64,000 bases of DNA from an uncultured bacterium (GTDB lineage Bacteria > Bacillota > Clostridia > Oscillospirales > Oscillospiraceae). Below the pieces are notes generated by a model. It was not told where the DNA came from, made no database searches, and saw only the letters and a program-made list of their open reading frames with translations. The stretch lies in the NCBI GenBank assembly GCA_949293245.1, contig CASFCS010000007.1, positions 52,775 through 116,774 of the forward strand, in the 5' to 3' direction. Below, piece after piece: positions 17,940 through 26,656 of the stretch (position 1 is the first letter of the stretch; every line of letters begins with the position of its first letter). A program made the translations under genes and the position numbers.

Positions 17940-18761
17940 TCAGCCGTCCAGCTTCTCGGCCACCTCAGAGAGGTAGTTGGGGGAGAGGGTCTCGATGGTG
18001 CCCGCGTCGCAGGCGGCGGCCACGGCGGGATCGATGGGCAGCCGGGCCAGAATGGGCACCGCCAGCTCCCCGGCCAGCTCGCTGAGGTTGCTCTGGCCGA
18101 AAATGGCGTGCTCCTTGCCGCAGTCGGGGCAGCGGAAATAGCTGTAGTTCTCCACCAGGCCCAGCACGGGGATCTTCATCATCTGGCACATCTTCACCGC
18201 CTTGGTGACGATCATGCTCACCAGGTCCTGGGGGGTGGTGACCACCACCACCCCGTCCACCGGCAGGGACTGGAACACGGTAAGGGGCACGTCTCCCGTT
18301 CCGGGAGGCATATCCACGAAGAGGTAGTCCAGATCACCCCACACCACGTCGGTCCAGAACTGGGTGACGGTGCCGGCGATGACGGGGCCCCGCCAGATGA
18401 TGGGGTCGGTCTCGTTCTCGGTGAGGAGGTTGAGGCTCATGACCTCAATGCCCCCCTTGCTGCGCTGGGGATAGATCCCGAAGTCGTCCCCCAGGGCGTG
18501 CTCATGAATGCCGAAGGCCTTGGGGATGGAGGGGCCGGTGATGTCGGCGTCCAGCACGCCCACCTTCTTGCCCCGGGCGGCCATGGCGGCAGCCAGGGAG
18601 GAGGTCACCAGGCTCTTGCCCACGCCCCCCTTGCCGCTGGCCACGGCGATGACCTTGCCGATCTTGGACAGGGGGTTGCAGGGCTTGCGGAAGTCCTGGG
18701 GCTGGCTGCGCTCGCCGCAGCTCTCGCCGCAGGAGGCGCAATCGTGGGTACATTCGGACAT
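17940..18761 (-). CDS. Mrp/NBP35-family iron-sulfur carrier ATPase
   Basis: A P-loop NTPase that holds and delivers [4Fe-4S] clusters. It has the deviant Walker A GKGGVGKS (about residues 42-49), DADITGPSIP and DMPPGTGDVPLTV. The N-terminus carries extra cysteines (CTHDCASCGESCGE) and the C-terminal part has CPDCGKEH, resembling eukaryotic Nbp35 more than E. coli Mrp. It is the last gene of the hydrolase-hemZ-kinase-mrp operon, 48 nt after the kinase. Confidence 0.93.
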   Translation of the reverse strand: MSECTHDCASCGESCGERSQPQDFRKPCNPLSKIGKVIAVASGKGGVGKSLVTSSLAAAMAARGKKVGVLDADITGPSIPKAFGIHEHALGDDFGIYPQRSKGGIEVMSLNLLTENETDPIIWRGPVIAGTVTQFWTDVVWGDLDYLFVDMPPGTGDVPLTVFQSLPVDGVVVVTTPQDLVSMIVTKAVKMCQMMKIPVLGLVENYSYFRCPDCGKEHAIFGQSNLSELAGELAVPILARLPIDPAVAAACDAGTIETLSPNYLSEVAEKLDG

Positions 18762-18809
18762 AGTGCATAATCTCCTTTGTTTATGGTTTAACCTTCCTTG
18801 CGGGGTATC

Positions 18810-19745
18810 TCAATAGTGGTAGCTGCCGCCCCCGATGAACTCCCGCAGCAGGGAGTCCCGGGGCACCAGATCGGGGTCCACCGCCTCAAAGGCGTCAAAG
18901 GCGGCGATGAGGTCCAAAAGCTCACGGCGCCGCTGGTTCTCGGCGGGCACCGCCTCCAGCAGGGGGCGGGCGTAGTTTTTCATCACGGACACCTCGTAGG
19001 GCAAAGAGGAGTCCAGCATGATCTTGGCCTGGTTCTTGAAGGGGGAGATATACAGCTTCTCCCCCCGGCGGACGTTGGCCCACATGTCCAGGGTCTCGGC
19101 CACCTCGGTGCCCCGGAAGCTGTAGTCCCGCACCGCCCGGCGGGTCAGGCGCATCCAGGTGCCCTTGAAGCGCAGCTTCTCCCCCTCCATGATGTTGCTG
19201 CGGGCAGAGATATACAGGCTCATGGCGTGGGGGTGACAGGACGTAATCATGGTGTTCAACGCATGGATGCCCTCGAAGATGACCACCTCGTCCTTCCCCA
19301 GGGAGAGGGGGGTGGCCCGGCTGTCGTTGCGCATCTGCCGGGAGAAGTCGAACTTGGGCACCATCACCTCCTCCCCCCGCTCCAGGGCCTGGAAGTGGTC
19401 CTCCAGCAGCTCCAGGTCCAGCATATAGGGGGATTCAAAGTCGATGTCCCCATCCTCGGTCCGGGGGGCTTTGGCGCGGTTGATGGTCTTGAAGTAGTTG
19501 TCCATGGACACGGCGTGGGTGCGCACCCCCCGGTCCATCAGGGCCTGGGCGATCTTCATGGCCGTGGTGGTCTTGCCCGAGCCCGAGGGGCCCGAGAGGA
19601 GGACAATGGGACTTTTGGCCCGGTTTGCCAGGATGCGCTGGGCGGCGGTGTCCACCTTCCGGGCGTACCACTGGTCGCACTCCTCTAAAAATCCGGCGGC
19701 ATCCGTGCGAATGCGGCGGTTGATCTCGCTGAGCTGATAGGACAT
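18810..19745 (-). CDS. Uridine kinase-like nucleoside kinase
   Basis: A 311-residue member of the phosphoribulokinase/uridine kinase family. Walker A is GPSGSGKTTTAMKI (about residues 51-64), followed by VSMDNYFK, where the Asp is the substrate-binding and catalytic one, and DFESPYMLDLELL. It is longer than housekeeping Udk (about 210) and belongs to the Clostridium-type proteins with an extra C-terminal region; the true substrate is uncertain. Three bases separate it from hemZ. Confidence 0.85.
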   Translation of the reverse strand: MSYQLSEINRRIRTDAAGFLEECDQWYARKVDTAAQRILANRAKSPIVLLSGPSGSGKTTTAMKIAQALMDRGVRTHAVSMDNYFKTINRAKAPRTEDGDIDFESPYMLDLELLEDHFQALERGEEVMVPKFDFSRQMRNDSRATPLSLGKDEVVIFEGIHALNTMITSCHPHAMSLYISARSNIMEGEKLRFKGTWMRLTRRAVRDYSFRGTEVAETLDMWANVRRGEKLYISPFKNQAKIMLDSSLPYEVSVMKNYARPLLEAVPAENQRRRELLDLIAAFDAFEAVDPDLVPRDSLLREFIGGGSYHY

Positions 19746-19748
19746 GTG

Positions 19749-21227
19749 TTACCTCCTGTCCCGCAGAAAAGCCTCGGCAGTCTCCTGGTGGGCCAGGGAC
19801 TGCTCCAGCTGCTGAATATACTCCTGGGGGTACTTGGGGTTGCTCAGGCGGGTGATGCGCCCCTGTCCCCCCACCAGCTTGGTCACGCCCCCCGCCCCCA
19901 GGGAGAGGACGGGGTGGAGCTCCTCCATCATACAGATGTTGTAGGCGTTCACCGTGCCGGGGAGGCACCAGCCCACGTTCTCGAAGGAGCCGGACATGTA
20001 CTTCTGCCGGTAGAGGTAGTAGGGCCGGTACCCCGCCCCCCGCAGGGCCTTGCCTGCGTAATCCAGCATGGCGGCCACCTCCTCCGCCGGCGGCAGGCCC
20101 TCCCGTCCCTCCATCAGCCTGGCCCCCCGCTTGAGGGTCAGGGTGTGGACGGTGATGTTGGCCGGGGCCTGGGCCATCACCTGGTCCAGGCTGCGGCAAA
20201 AGCCCGCCAGAGTGTCCTGGGGCAGCCCGGCAATCAGGTCCATGTTCACCAGGGGGATGCCGCTCTCCCGCACCAGGTCCATGGCCGCCAGAATGTCTCC
20301 GGCGGTGTGGGAGCGGCCCATGGCGGAGAGCACGTGGTCCTCCATGGTCTGGGGATTCACCGACACCCGGTCCACCCCGTGGGCGCGGAGGGCGGCCAGC
20401 TTCTCGGCGGTAATGGTGTCCGGCCGGCCGGCCTCCACGGTGAACTCCGTGCAGCCCGACAGGTCCAGGGCCTCCTCCATCCGCCCCAGCAGGGCGTGGA
20501 GCTGCCCGGCGGTGAGGGTGGTGGGGGTGCCCCCGCCGATGTACACCGTGCGCACCTTCCAGCCGCACCGGCGGAGCATGGCCCCCGCCCCGTCGATCTC
20601 CCGGAACAGCCCCTCCAGATAGGGCTCCACCAGCTTCAGGGCCCGGCCCACATCGGCGGAGATGAAGGAGCAGTAGGCGCAGCGGGTGGGGCAGAAGGGG
20701 ATGCCCACGTAGAGGGAGAGCTCCCGGGGCTTCAGGCTGCGGGCGGTGGCCACCGAGGCCAGGGCGCAGTCCATGGCCAGGTCCGCCCGGGCCGGGGACA
20801 CGCCGTAGGTGTCGGTCAGCAGGGCCCGGGCCTCCTCCTCGCTGCCCCCGGCGGCCAGGACGGCGGCGGGGAGCTTCACCGGGCGCACCCCGGTGAGGGC
20901 CCCCCAGGCCGGCGGGGCGCCCAGCAGGGCCACCCCCGCCTCATAGAAGGCAAAGCGCACCGCCCGCTGCACCCGGCGCTCCTCCTCCAGGGGGTCCTCC
21001 GCCCCTGTCAGGTCCTCGGTCCGGCGGGCGGCGGCCTCCCGCCCCTGCCAGCACAGGCGGGCGGAGGCGGTCACCCCCGCCCCCTGCCGCGCCACCTCCA
21101 CCGCCGCCCAGTCCTCCCCCGGCTGGGGGGGCTCCTGGGGGTAGAGGGGGCGCTGGCCGGGGAAAAGGGTCATCATCATCTGTTCCACGGCGTATTTGCA
21201 GTCGTGGCCCGTGAAATAGAGCTTCAT
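19749..21227 (-). CDS. hemZ: Radical SAM coproporphyrinogen III dehydrogenase HemZ
   Basis: A HemN-like radical SAM enzyme expected to oxidise coproporphyrinogen III without oxygen. The cluster motif Cys179-x3-Cys183-x2-Cys186 is in GIPFCPTRCAYCSF, followed by IGGGTPTTL and a TIM-barrel core. An N-terminal region of about 170 residues without recognised motif is characteristic of HemZ. In organisms without a full haem pathway its real role is unclear. It is in an operon with a hydrolase upstream and the kinase and mrp downstream. Confidence 0.9.
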   Translation of the reverse strand: MKLYFTGHDCKYAVEQMMMTLFPGQRPLYPQEPPQPGEDWAAVEVARQGAGVTASARLCWQGREAAARRTEDLTGAEDPLEEERRVQRAVRFAFYEAGVALLGAPPAWGALTGVRPVKLPAAVLAAGGSEEEARALLTDTYGVSPARADLAMDCALASVATARSLKPRELSLYVGIPFCPTRCAYCSFISADVGRALKLVEPYLEGLFREIDGAGAMLRRCGWKVRTVYIGGGTPTTLTAGQLHALLGRMEEALDLSGCTEFTVEAGRPDTITAEKLAALRAHGVDRVSVNPQTMEDHVLSAMGRSHTAGDILAAMDLVRESGIPLVNMDLIAGLPQDTLAGFCRSLDQVMAQAPANITVHTLTLKRGARLMEGREGLPPAEEVAAMLDYAGKALRGAGYRPYYLYRQKYMSGSFENVGWCLPGTVNAYNICMMEELHPVLSLGAGGVTKLVGGQGRITRLSNPKYPQEYIQQLEQSLAHQETAEAFLRDRR

Positions 21228-21261
21228 GGTCTCTCCTCTGGGCGGGGCGGCCCTCCGCCCC

Positions 21262-21897
21262 TCAGCGGCCGGCGGCCTCCCGCATGTAGTAGTTGTGCTG
21301 CCGCTCCTCCTCCAGGGTGGAGGCCCCCTCGTGGCCGGGGCACACGGCGTAGTCCCCCGCCAGGGCCTCCAGCCGGGCCAGGGAGGCCATCAGCTGGTGG
21401 TAGTTCCCACCGGGCAGGTCCGTGCGGCCGCAGGAGCCCCGGAACAGGGTGTCCCCGGTGAAGAGGGTGCGCCCCTCCTCCACCATCAGGGTCACCGACC
21501 CGGGGGTGTGGCCCGGGGTGTGGAGCACCTTCACCTCCATGCCCCCCGCCGTCAGGGTGTCCCCCTCCTCATAGGGGGTGATCTCCCCCATGGAGGACAG
21601 GGAGGGCACCGTCATGCCGAAGATGTTCTCCGTCCGCCGGGAGGACACGTCCGCCGGGTGGCAGTACACCGGCAGGCCGGGAAAGGCCGCCAGAATGGGG
21701 GGGGTGCCCATGATATGGTCAAAATGGCTGTGGGTCAGCAGGATGGCCTGGGGGGTGAGCCCCAGCTCCCGCAGCAGCGCCAGCACCCGCTCCCCCTGGT
21801 CCCCCGGGTCCACCAGGGCGCAGCTGCCGCTGCCTTCCTTCCAGAAGAGATAGCAGTTGGTGCCGATGGGGCCCAGCTGGATGGATCGGATTTCCAT
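21262..21897 (-). CDS. MBL-fold hydrolase, glyoxalase II-like
   Basis: A 211-residue metallo-beta-lactamase-fold protein of the YcbL/GloB-like group. The metal motif THSHFDH gives His56, His58, Asp60 and His61; a further His is in HTPGHTPGSV and Asp in LFTGDTLFRGSCGR, where GRTD is typical of hydroxyacylglutathione hydrolase relatives. It is the first gene of the operon with hemZ, with its own promoter upstream. Confidence 0.9.
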   Translation of the reverse strand: MEIRSIQLGPIGTNCYLFWKEGSGSCALVDPGDQGERVLALLRELGLTPQAILLTHSHFDHIMGTPPILAAFPGLPVYCHPADVSSRRTENIFGMTVPSLSSMGEITPYEEGDTLTAGGMEVKVLHTPGHTPGSVTLMVEEGRTLFTGDTLFRGSCGRTDLPGGNYHQLMASLARLEALAGDYAVCPGHEGASTLEEERQHNYYMREAAGR

Positions 21898-21945
21898 GGC
21901 AAAATCACCTCACGCCGCCCCTTGCGGGGCGTGTCTTGTCTCTGT

Positions 21946-21974
21946 AGTGTACTATAAGCGGCGGCGGAAATCAA
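21946..21974 (-). promoter_or_regulatory. SigA-type promoter of the hydrolase-hemZ-kinase-mrp operon
   Basis: On the minus strand TTGATT (21974-21969), 17-bp spacer and TACACT (21951-21946), about 50 nt from the start codon. Confidence 0.6.
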
Positions 21975-21984
21975 GGGAGGGGGC

Positions 21985-22470
21985 TCACACCCCCTGGGGC
22001 AGGGAGTCGTCGTTCTCAATCCACTCCTTCACCACATCCACCTCCCGGTAGCGGAAGGGGGTGTCCCGGATCACCAGGCGGCGGATGCCCGCATTGATAA
22101 TGAGCCGGCGGCACATGGAGCAGGAGGTGGACCCGGCGATGAGCTGGCCGGTCTTGGGGTCCCGGCAGGCCATGTACAGCGTGGCCCCCAGGGTGTCCCG
22201 CCGGGCGGCGGAGATGATGGCGTTGGCCTCGGCGTGGACCGAGCGGCACAGCTCGTAGCGCTGGCCGGAGGGGATATTCAGCTCCTCCCGGGTGCAGTAG
22301 TCCAGATCCACGCAGTTGCGCCGCCCCCGGGGGGCGCCGTTGTACCCGGTGGAGATGATCTCGTCGTTCTGGACGATGATGGCGCCGTAGCACCGGCGCA
22401 GGCAGGTGGACCGCTCGGAGACGGTCTGCGCGATATCCAGGTAGTAGTTTTCCTTGTCCAGTCTGCCCAT
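21985..22470 (-). CDS. Deoxycytidylate (dCMP) deaminase
   Basis: Turns dCMP into dUMP for thymidylate synthesis (ComEB-like). The zinc site is His79-Ala-Glu81 in SVHAEANAI and Cys117-x2-Cys120 in TSCSMCRR; the usual Pro before the first Cys is replaced by Ser. The N-terminal part shows CYGAIIVQNDEIISTGYNGAPRG, where the cysteines add a second zinc site in this family. AAGGAG lies 9 nt before the ATG. Confidence 0.94.
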   Translation of the reverse strand: MGRLDKENYYLDIAQTVSERSTCLRRCYGAIIVQNDEIISTGYNGAPRGRRNCVDLDYCTREELNIPSGQRYELCRSVHAEANAIISAARRDTLGATLYMACRDPKTGQLIAGSTSCSMCRRLIINAGIRRLVIRDTPFRYREVDVVKEWIENDDSLPQGV

Positions 22471-22510
22471 AGCTTGGCGCTCCTTTCACATCGTAGCGGA
22501 TTTTTTCTTC

Positions 22511-22539
22511 AGTATACCAACTTTTTTGGCGGTCCGCAA
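22511..22539 (-). promoter_or_regulatory. SigA-type promoter of the dCMP deaminase gene
   Basis: On the minus strand TTGCGG (22539-22534), 17-bp spacer and TATACT (22516-22511), 40 nt from the start codon. Confidence 0.7.
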
Positions 22540-22572
22540 CGGACTATTCACACTTTATTTACGTTTGCGCCA

Positions 22573-22601
22573 TTGACGGCGGCCTTTCCGGCGCTTATCA
22601 T
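22573..22601 (+). promoter_or_regulatory. SigA-type promoter of the zinc-ribbon membrane gene
   Basis: TTGACG (22573-22578), 17-bp spacer and TATCAT (22596-22601), about 50 nt before the start codon of the 131-residue protein. Confidence 0.65.
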
Positions 22602-22650
22602 ATAGGTGTGGAATCATTCTTCAGGAAATCTTAAGGAGGCGTAACCGAAC

Positions 22651-23046
22651 ATGATACGGGGATTCCTGCAAAGGTTCATGTACGGCCGCTATGGCTGGGA
22701 TCAGCTGGGCCTCTTTCTGATGGTACTGTGCTGGATCTTCTATCTGGTGTTCTTCTTCACCGGATGGCTGGTGCTGGATCTGCTCTTTGTGGCGCTGTGG
22801 GTGGTGGTGCTCTACCGGATGTTCTCCCGGCAGATCGCCAAGCGCCAGGCGGAAAACCGCCGCTTTCTCCAGCTGGTCCACCCCATTACCCAGAAGGTGC
22901 GCATGATGCGCACCATCTACCGGGACAAGGAGCACCGCTACTTCCGCTGCCCCAACTGCGGGCAGCAGCTGCGGGTCCCCCGGGGCAAGGGGCGCATCAC
23001 CGTCACCTGCCGCTCCTGCGGCGTATCATTTGAACAGAAGAGCTGA
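22651..23046 (+). CDS. Small membrane protein with C-terminal zinc ribbon
   Basis: 131 residues. Two hydrophobic segments lie at about 18-36 and 40-57 (LGLFLMVLCWIFYLVFF; WLVLDLLFVALWVVVLY), followed by a basic helical region and a zinc ribbon with CPNC and CRSC (FRCPNCGQQLRVPRGKG). The ribbon faces the cytoplasm if the N-terminus does. I do not recognise a named family. It is monocistronic, ahead of mnmE, with AAGGAGG before the ATG. Confidence 0.85.
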   Translation: MIRGFLQRFMYGRYGWDQLGLFLMVLCWIFYLVFFFTGWLVLDLLFVALWVVVLYRMFSRQIAKRQAENRRFLQLVHPITQKVRMMRTIYRDKEHRYFRCPNCGQQLRVPRGKGRITVTCRSCGVSFEQKS

Positions 23047-23053
23047 TCGACCG

Positions 23054-23083
23054 CCCGGAACGGCCCCCCGCCGTTCCGGGTTT
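23054..23083 (+). terminator. Hairpin after the zinc-ribbon membrane gene
   Basis: CCCGGAACGG and CCGTTCCGGG (10-bp perfect stem, 7-nt loop), followed by only TTT. It overlaps the -35 region of the mnmE promoter; a weak terminator. Confidence 0.55.
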
Positions 23084-23111
23084 GCGCTGTCATGGCCTTC
23101 TATGGTACAAT
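23082..23111 (+). promoter_or_regulatory. Putative promoter of mnmE
   Basis: TTGCGC (23082-23087), 18-bp spacer and TACAAT (23106-23111), 40 nt before the start codon. Confidence 0.6.
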
Positions 23112-23150
23112 AAACACCACCATATTACCCGCCATCTGGGAGGGATCTGC

Positions 23151-24527
23151 ATGAATCAGACCGACACCATCGCCGCCATCGCCACCGCCTCCGGCCGCGG
23201 GGCCATCGGCATCATCCGCCTGTCCGGGCCCGGGGCCATTGCCGCGGTGGAGGGGGTGTTCCGCCCCGCCGGGGGGACGCCCCTGTCCGGCCGTCCCCCC
23301 CGCTCCCTGGTGCTGGGCACCGTGACTGACGGGGCGGGCCGGGTGCTGGACAGCGCCCTGGCCACCTTCTCCCCCGGCCCGGGCAGCTACACCGGGGAGG
23401 ACACCGCCGAGCTCCACTGCCACGGCTCCCCGGTGGTGCTGGGGCTGGTGCTGGAGGCCCTGTTTGCCCAGGGGGCCCGCCAGGCGGGGCCCGGGGAGTT
23501 CACCCGCCGGGCCTTCCTCAACGGCAAGCTGGACCTGGCCCAGAGCGAGGCCATCATAGACCTCATCGACGCGGAGACCCCCGCCGCCGCTCACCAGGCC
23601 GCCGGGCAGCTCACCGGGGCCCTCTCCCGCCGGGTGGAGGAGATCTACCGCGCCCTGGTGGACCTGATGGCCCACTTCCACGCGGTGCTGGACTACCCCG
23701 ACGAGGATATCGACCCCCTGGGCGCCGCGGAGATGGAGTCCGCCCTGGCCCTGGCCGCCGGGAACATCCGCCGGCTGCTCTCCACCTACCGCCGGGGGCA
23801 GATGCTCTCCCAGGGCCTCCCCTGCGCCATTGTGGGCAGGCCCAACGCGGGGAAGTCCTCCCTGCTCAACGCCCTGCTGGGGTACGACCGGGCCATCGTC
23901 ACCCCCATTGCCGGCACCACCCGGGACACCATTGAGGAGCGCCTCACCCTGGGCGGGGTGCTGCTGCGCCTCATCGACACCGCCGGTATGCGGGAGAGCC
24001 AGGACCAGGTGGAGCAGCTGGGGGTGGAGCGCAGCCGGGCCGCCGCCCGCCGGGCCTCCCTGGTGCTGGCGGTGGTGGACGGCTCCCGCCCCCTGGAGGA
24101 GGAGGACCGGGAGGCCCTGGCCCTGGCCGCCGCCGCCCCCATGTGCATCGTGGTGCGCAACAAGACCGACCTGCCCCTGTGCCCCCAGGACTTCTCCCCC
24201 CTGCCCCCCGGCACCCCGGTGGTGGAGGTGAGCTCCCTCACCGGGGAGGGGCTGGACCAGCTGGAGCTGGCCATTGAGGAGCTCATCCCCCAGGAGGGGG
24301 AGGGGGAGGCCGGCGCCCTCCTCACCAACGCCCGCCAGGCCGACGCCGCCCGCCGGGCGGGGGAGTGCGTGGAGCGGGCCCAGGCCGCCCTGGCCGCCGG
24401 GGTCACGCCGGACGCCGTCCTCACCGACGTGGAGGAGGCCCTCTCCGCCCTGGGGGAGCTCACCGGGCGCAGCGTGCGGGAGGACGTGGTGAGCACCATT
24501 TTCCGCCGCTTCTGCGTGGGCAAGTGA
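23151..24527 (+). CDS. mnmE: tRNA uridine-5-carboxymethylaminomethyl GTPase MnmE
   Basis: With MnmG it modifies U34 of several tRNAs. The 458-residue protein has the N-terminal folate-binding domain (DTIAAIATASGRGAIGIIRL), the G domain with GRPNAGKSSLLNALLG, DTAGM and NKTDL, and the C-terminal motif CVGK carrying the catalytic Cys. The ATG at 23151 follows GGGAGGG; the open frame upstream of it is not coding. MnmG is not next to it in this window. Confidence 0.97.
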   Translation: MNQTDTIAAIATASGRGAIGIIRLSGPGAIAAVEGVFRPAGGTPLSGRPPRSLVLGTVTDGAGRVLDSALATFSPGPGSYTGEDTAELHCHGSPVVLGLVLEALFAQGARQAGPGEFTRRAFLNGKLDLAQSEAIIDLIDAETPAAAHQAAGQLTGALSRRVEEIYRALVDLMAHFHAVLDYPDEDIDPLGAAEMESALALAAGNIRRLLSTYRRGQMLSQGLPCAIVGRPNAGKSSLLNALLGYDRAIVTPIAGTTRDTIEERLTLGGVLLRLIDTAGMRESQDQVEQLGVERSRAAARRASLVLAVVDGSRPLEEEDREALALAAAAPMCIVVRNKTDLPLCPQDFSPLPPGTPVVEVSSLTGEGLDQLELAIEELIPQEGEGEAGALLTNARQADAARRAGECVERAQAALAAGVTPDAVLTDVEEALSALGELTGRSVREDVVSTIFRRFCVGK

Positions 24528-24619
24528 CCGGGCGGCCCCTTACAGAATCTTTACGGTTCCTTCTCTATATTTAACATTTTTGTAACAGTTCCAGGGCTTT
24601 TTCTGTAACATGTTTCGGG

Positions 24620-24712
24620 TAGGATAATCTTGCAAGAGCAAGAGACAGTTTCATTTCATTGTATCCTCATTCCTTGCAAAGACCGGACGCTTGGAGCGGC
24701 GTCCGGTTTTTG
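24620..24712 (+). terminator. Terminator after mnmE, possibly the end of a short RNA
   Basis: ACCGGACGC and GCGTCCGGT (24682-24690 and 24699-24707) form a 9-bp stem followed by TTTTTGT. The 150 nt between mnmE and this stem hold a possible -10 box, GATAAT, near 24625, so a small RNA of about 80 nt is conceivable, but its -35 is poor. Confidence 0.6.
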
Positions 24713-24720
24713 TATGCCCA

Positions 24721-24770
24721 AAAAGCCGCCCGCCGTTCTGATAGTCAACTCAGAACGGCGGGCGGTTTAC
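24721..24770 (-). terminator. Terminator after coaX
   Basis: A 16-bp stem, CCGCCCGCCGTTCTGA with its complement and an 8-nt loop. On the minus strand it is followed by CTTTTT; on the plus strand by TTTACTTTTAT, so it may work both ways. Confidence 0.85.
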
Positions 24771-24772
24771 TT

Positions 24773-25537
24773 TTATCCTCTTTCCCGCTGGCACAGCAGC
24801 CGCAGGCCCTTGAGGATCAGGTGGGGGTCGTAGATCACGTCCCGGCGGCACAGGGGAACCGCCAGGCTACCCCACCCCCCGGTGACCACCGTGGTCACCC
24901 TCTCTCCCAGCTCGGCCTCCACCTGGGCGGCCAGGCCGTCGATCTGGGCGGCGGCGCCGTAGAGGGCGCCGTTGCGGATGCAGGCCACCGTGTCCCGGCC
25001 GATGGGGGGGCCGGGGGGCTCCAGAGTCACCGGGGGCAGCTGGGCCGCCCGGCTGGAGAGGGCCTGGGTACACAGCTCCACCCCCGCCAGGATCATGCCC
25101 CCTACAAAGCGCCCCTCCCGGTCCAGTACGGACAGGGTGGTGGCGGTGCCCAGGTCGAAAATGGCCAGGGGCGTGGGGTAGGAGGCCAGGGCGGCCACCG
25201 CGTCCACCACCCGGTCACTGCCCAGGCGTGGGGCGTCATAGCCGTGGATCACCAGGCCCGTGGGGTAGTCAGGACCGATCACCAGGGGGCGCACGCCTGT
25301 GGCCCCCTCCACCGCATCGGCCAGGGGCCCGGTGAGGGCGGGCACCACAGAGGTGAGGGCCGCCCGGGTAATCCGGGGGGAGCCGGCCCGGGCCAGGCAC
25401 TCCCCCACCGCCTGGTCCCACTGGGCCTGGGGGCAGCCCCGGGTGCTGGGCAGCCGGAGGACAAACTCCGGCTCTTCCCCCGCCCCAAAGCCCCCCAGCA
25501 CCACGTTGGTGTTGCCGATGTCGATGGTCAGGATCAT
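24773..25537 (-). CDS. coaX: Type III pantothenate kinase
   Basis: First step of coenzyme A synthesis, pantothenate to 4'-phosphopantothenate. The ASKHA fold is seen in MILTIDIGNTNVVLGGF (phosphate loop), DYPTGLVIHGYDAPRLGSDRV and FDLGTATTLSVLD. The 254-residue length is normal. It follows an ECF S component after 10 nt, which links the pair to uptake and phosphorylation of pantothenate; coaBC, the next pathway gene, is 1.2 kb away on the other strand. Confidence 0.95.
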   Translation of the reverse strand: MILTIDIGNTNVVLGGFGAGEEPEFVLRLPSTRGCPQAQWDQAVGECLARAGSPRITRAALTSVVPALTGPLADAVEGATGVRPLVIGPDYPTGLVIHGYDAPRLGSDRVVDAVAALASYPTPLAIFDLGTATTLSVLDREGRFVGGMILAGVELCTQALSSRAAQLPPVTLEPPGPPIGRDTVACIRNGALYGAAAQIDGLAAQVEAELGERVTTVVTGGWGSLAVPLCRRDVIYDPHLILKGLRLLCQRERG

Positions 25538-25547
25538 AGAGACTTCC

Positions 25548-26240
25548 TCAGGCGGCGGTGGCGGCAGGGGCCTGCCGGTCCAGCTTCAGGGCCTTGATGA
25601 GGGGGACGCACAAAGCGGGGGTGATGACCGCGGCCACAATGGCCTCGGGCACGCCGTTGGTGGCCACCACGCCCAGAATGGCGCCCAGCACCGCGTCAGA
25701 GGCCAGGCTGTTGGCGGCGGCATAGGCGTCCCGGAACACGAAATAGATGGTGCCCATCACCAGGGCGGTGTTGGTAAAGGCTCCCACCACAGAGGCCACT
25801 ACCATGCCGCCGGCCTGGACGCCCACGTTGCGCACGGAGCAGATCTTCTCCACCAGCTTATACACCAGCCAGGGGGTGACGCCCACCAGGATGCGGGGCA
25901 CCAGGGCGATCACCAGAGCCCAGGGGCTGCCCCGATCCAGCCCCGGCACGGGGATGAAGGGGGAGAAGGCAAAGGAGAGAAGGCTGGGCATCAGGGTATT
26001 CTTGATGATGCTGGTGACGCCGAACACCGCCCCCAGGAAAGCCCCCTTCTTGGGGCCCAGCAGGATGGAGCCCATGATGACGGGCACGTGGAGAATGGTG
26101 GCCTTGATGATGGGCAGGTCGATGTAGCCCACAGGGGTGAAGGTGAACAGGATGATGATGGCGGTAAACAGCGCCAGGATCACCATGTCCCGAATCTGCC
26201 GGCTGCGGCCGGCCCGGGTGTTGGCTTGCTTCATATTCAA
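25548..26240 (-). CDS. ECF transporter S component, probably for pantothenate
   Basis: A 230-residue integral membrane protein with about six hydrophobic segments and the S-component pattern near the N-terminus (MVILALFTAIIILFTFTPVGYIDLP, IPVPGLDRGSPWALVIAL). S components bind vitamins and need the shared EcfA/EcfT module, which is not in this window. Substrate is inferred from the neighbour coaX only. Two near-identical promoter repeats lie upstream. Confidence 0.82.
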   Translation of the reverse strand: MNMKQANTRAGRSRQIRDMVILALFTAIIILFTFTPVGYIDLPIIKATILHVPVIMGSILLGPKKGAFLGAVFGVTSIIKNTLMPSLLSFAFSPFIPVPGLDRGSPWALVIALVPRILVGVTPWLVYKLVEKICSVRNVGVQAGGMVVASVVGAFTNTALVMGTIYFVFRDAYAAANSLASDAVLGAILGVVATNGVPEAIVAAVITPALCVPLIKALKLDRQAPAATAA

Positions 26241-26366
26241 TTACCTCCCGCTGCCGTTTTCTCTTGGAAATACGGCGCATAAAATGGTTGTACCGACGCC
26301 GTCCCGGGGTGGTGCCTCCTGTCCCGTGGGGGTACAGGGGCGGCCGGACGCGGCGCGGCCGTTGCT

Positions 26367-26395
26367 ATTATAATGCATATGGACCAAAGCCGCAA
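26367..26395 (-). promoter_or_regulatory. Promoter of the ECF-coaX operon, inside the first direct repeat
   Basis: On the minus strand TTGCGG (26395-26390), 17-bp spacer and TATAAT (26372-26367), 127 nt from the start codon of the S component. Confidence 0.75.
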
Positions 26396-26627
26396 GCCTT
26401 GAAAGCCTGAGCTTTCAAGGCAAATTTGCTCTGTTCCCGCGCCGGGGCTTTGGGCAAAACTGCCCAAAACCCCAGCGCCTTCCCTGGGAGCGCAGAAGCG
26501 CTCCCAGGGAAATATGCATTGTAATACTGTCCGAATCCCACAAAATCAGCTGAAAGAAGCTGTTTTGTGAGATTATGCGGCTCTCGCCCCACAAATAAAC
26601 CGCTCAACGGTTTATTTGGCGGACATT

Positions 26628-26656
26628 ATTATAATGCATATGGAACAAAGCCGCAA
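26628..26656 (-). promoter_or_regulatory. Second copy of the same promoter
   Basis: On the minus strand TTGCGG (26656-26651), 17-bp spacer and TATAAT (26633-26628). A transcript from here would run through the hairpins before reaching the ECF gene. Confidence 0.6.
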
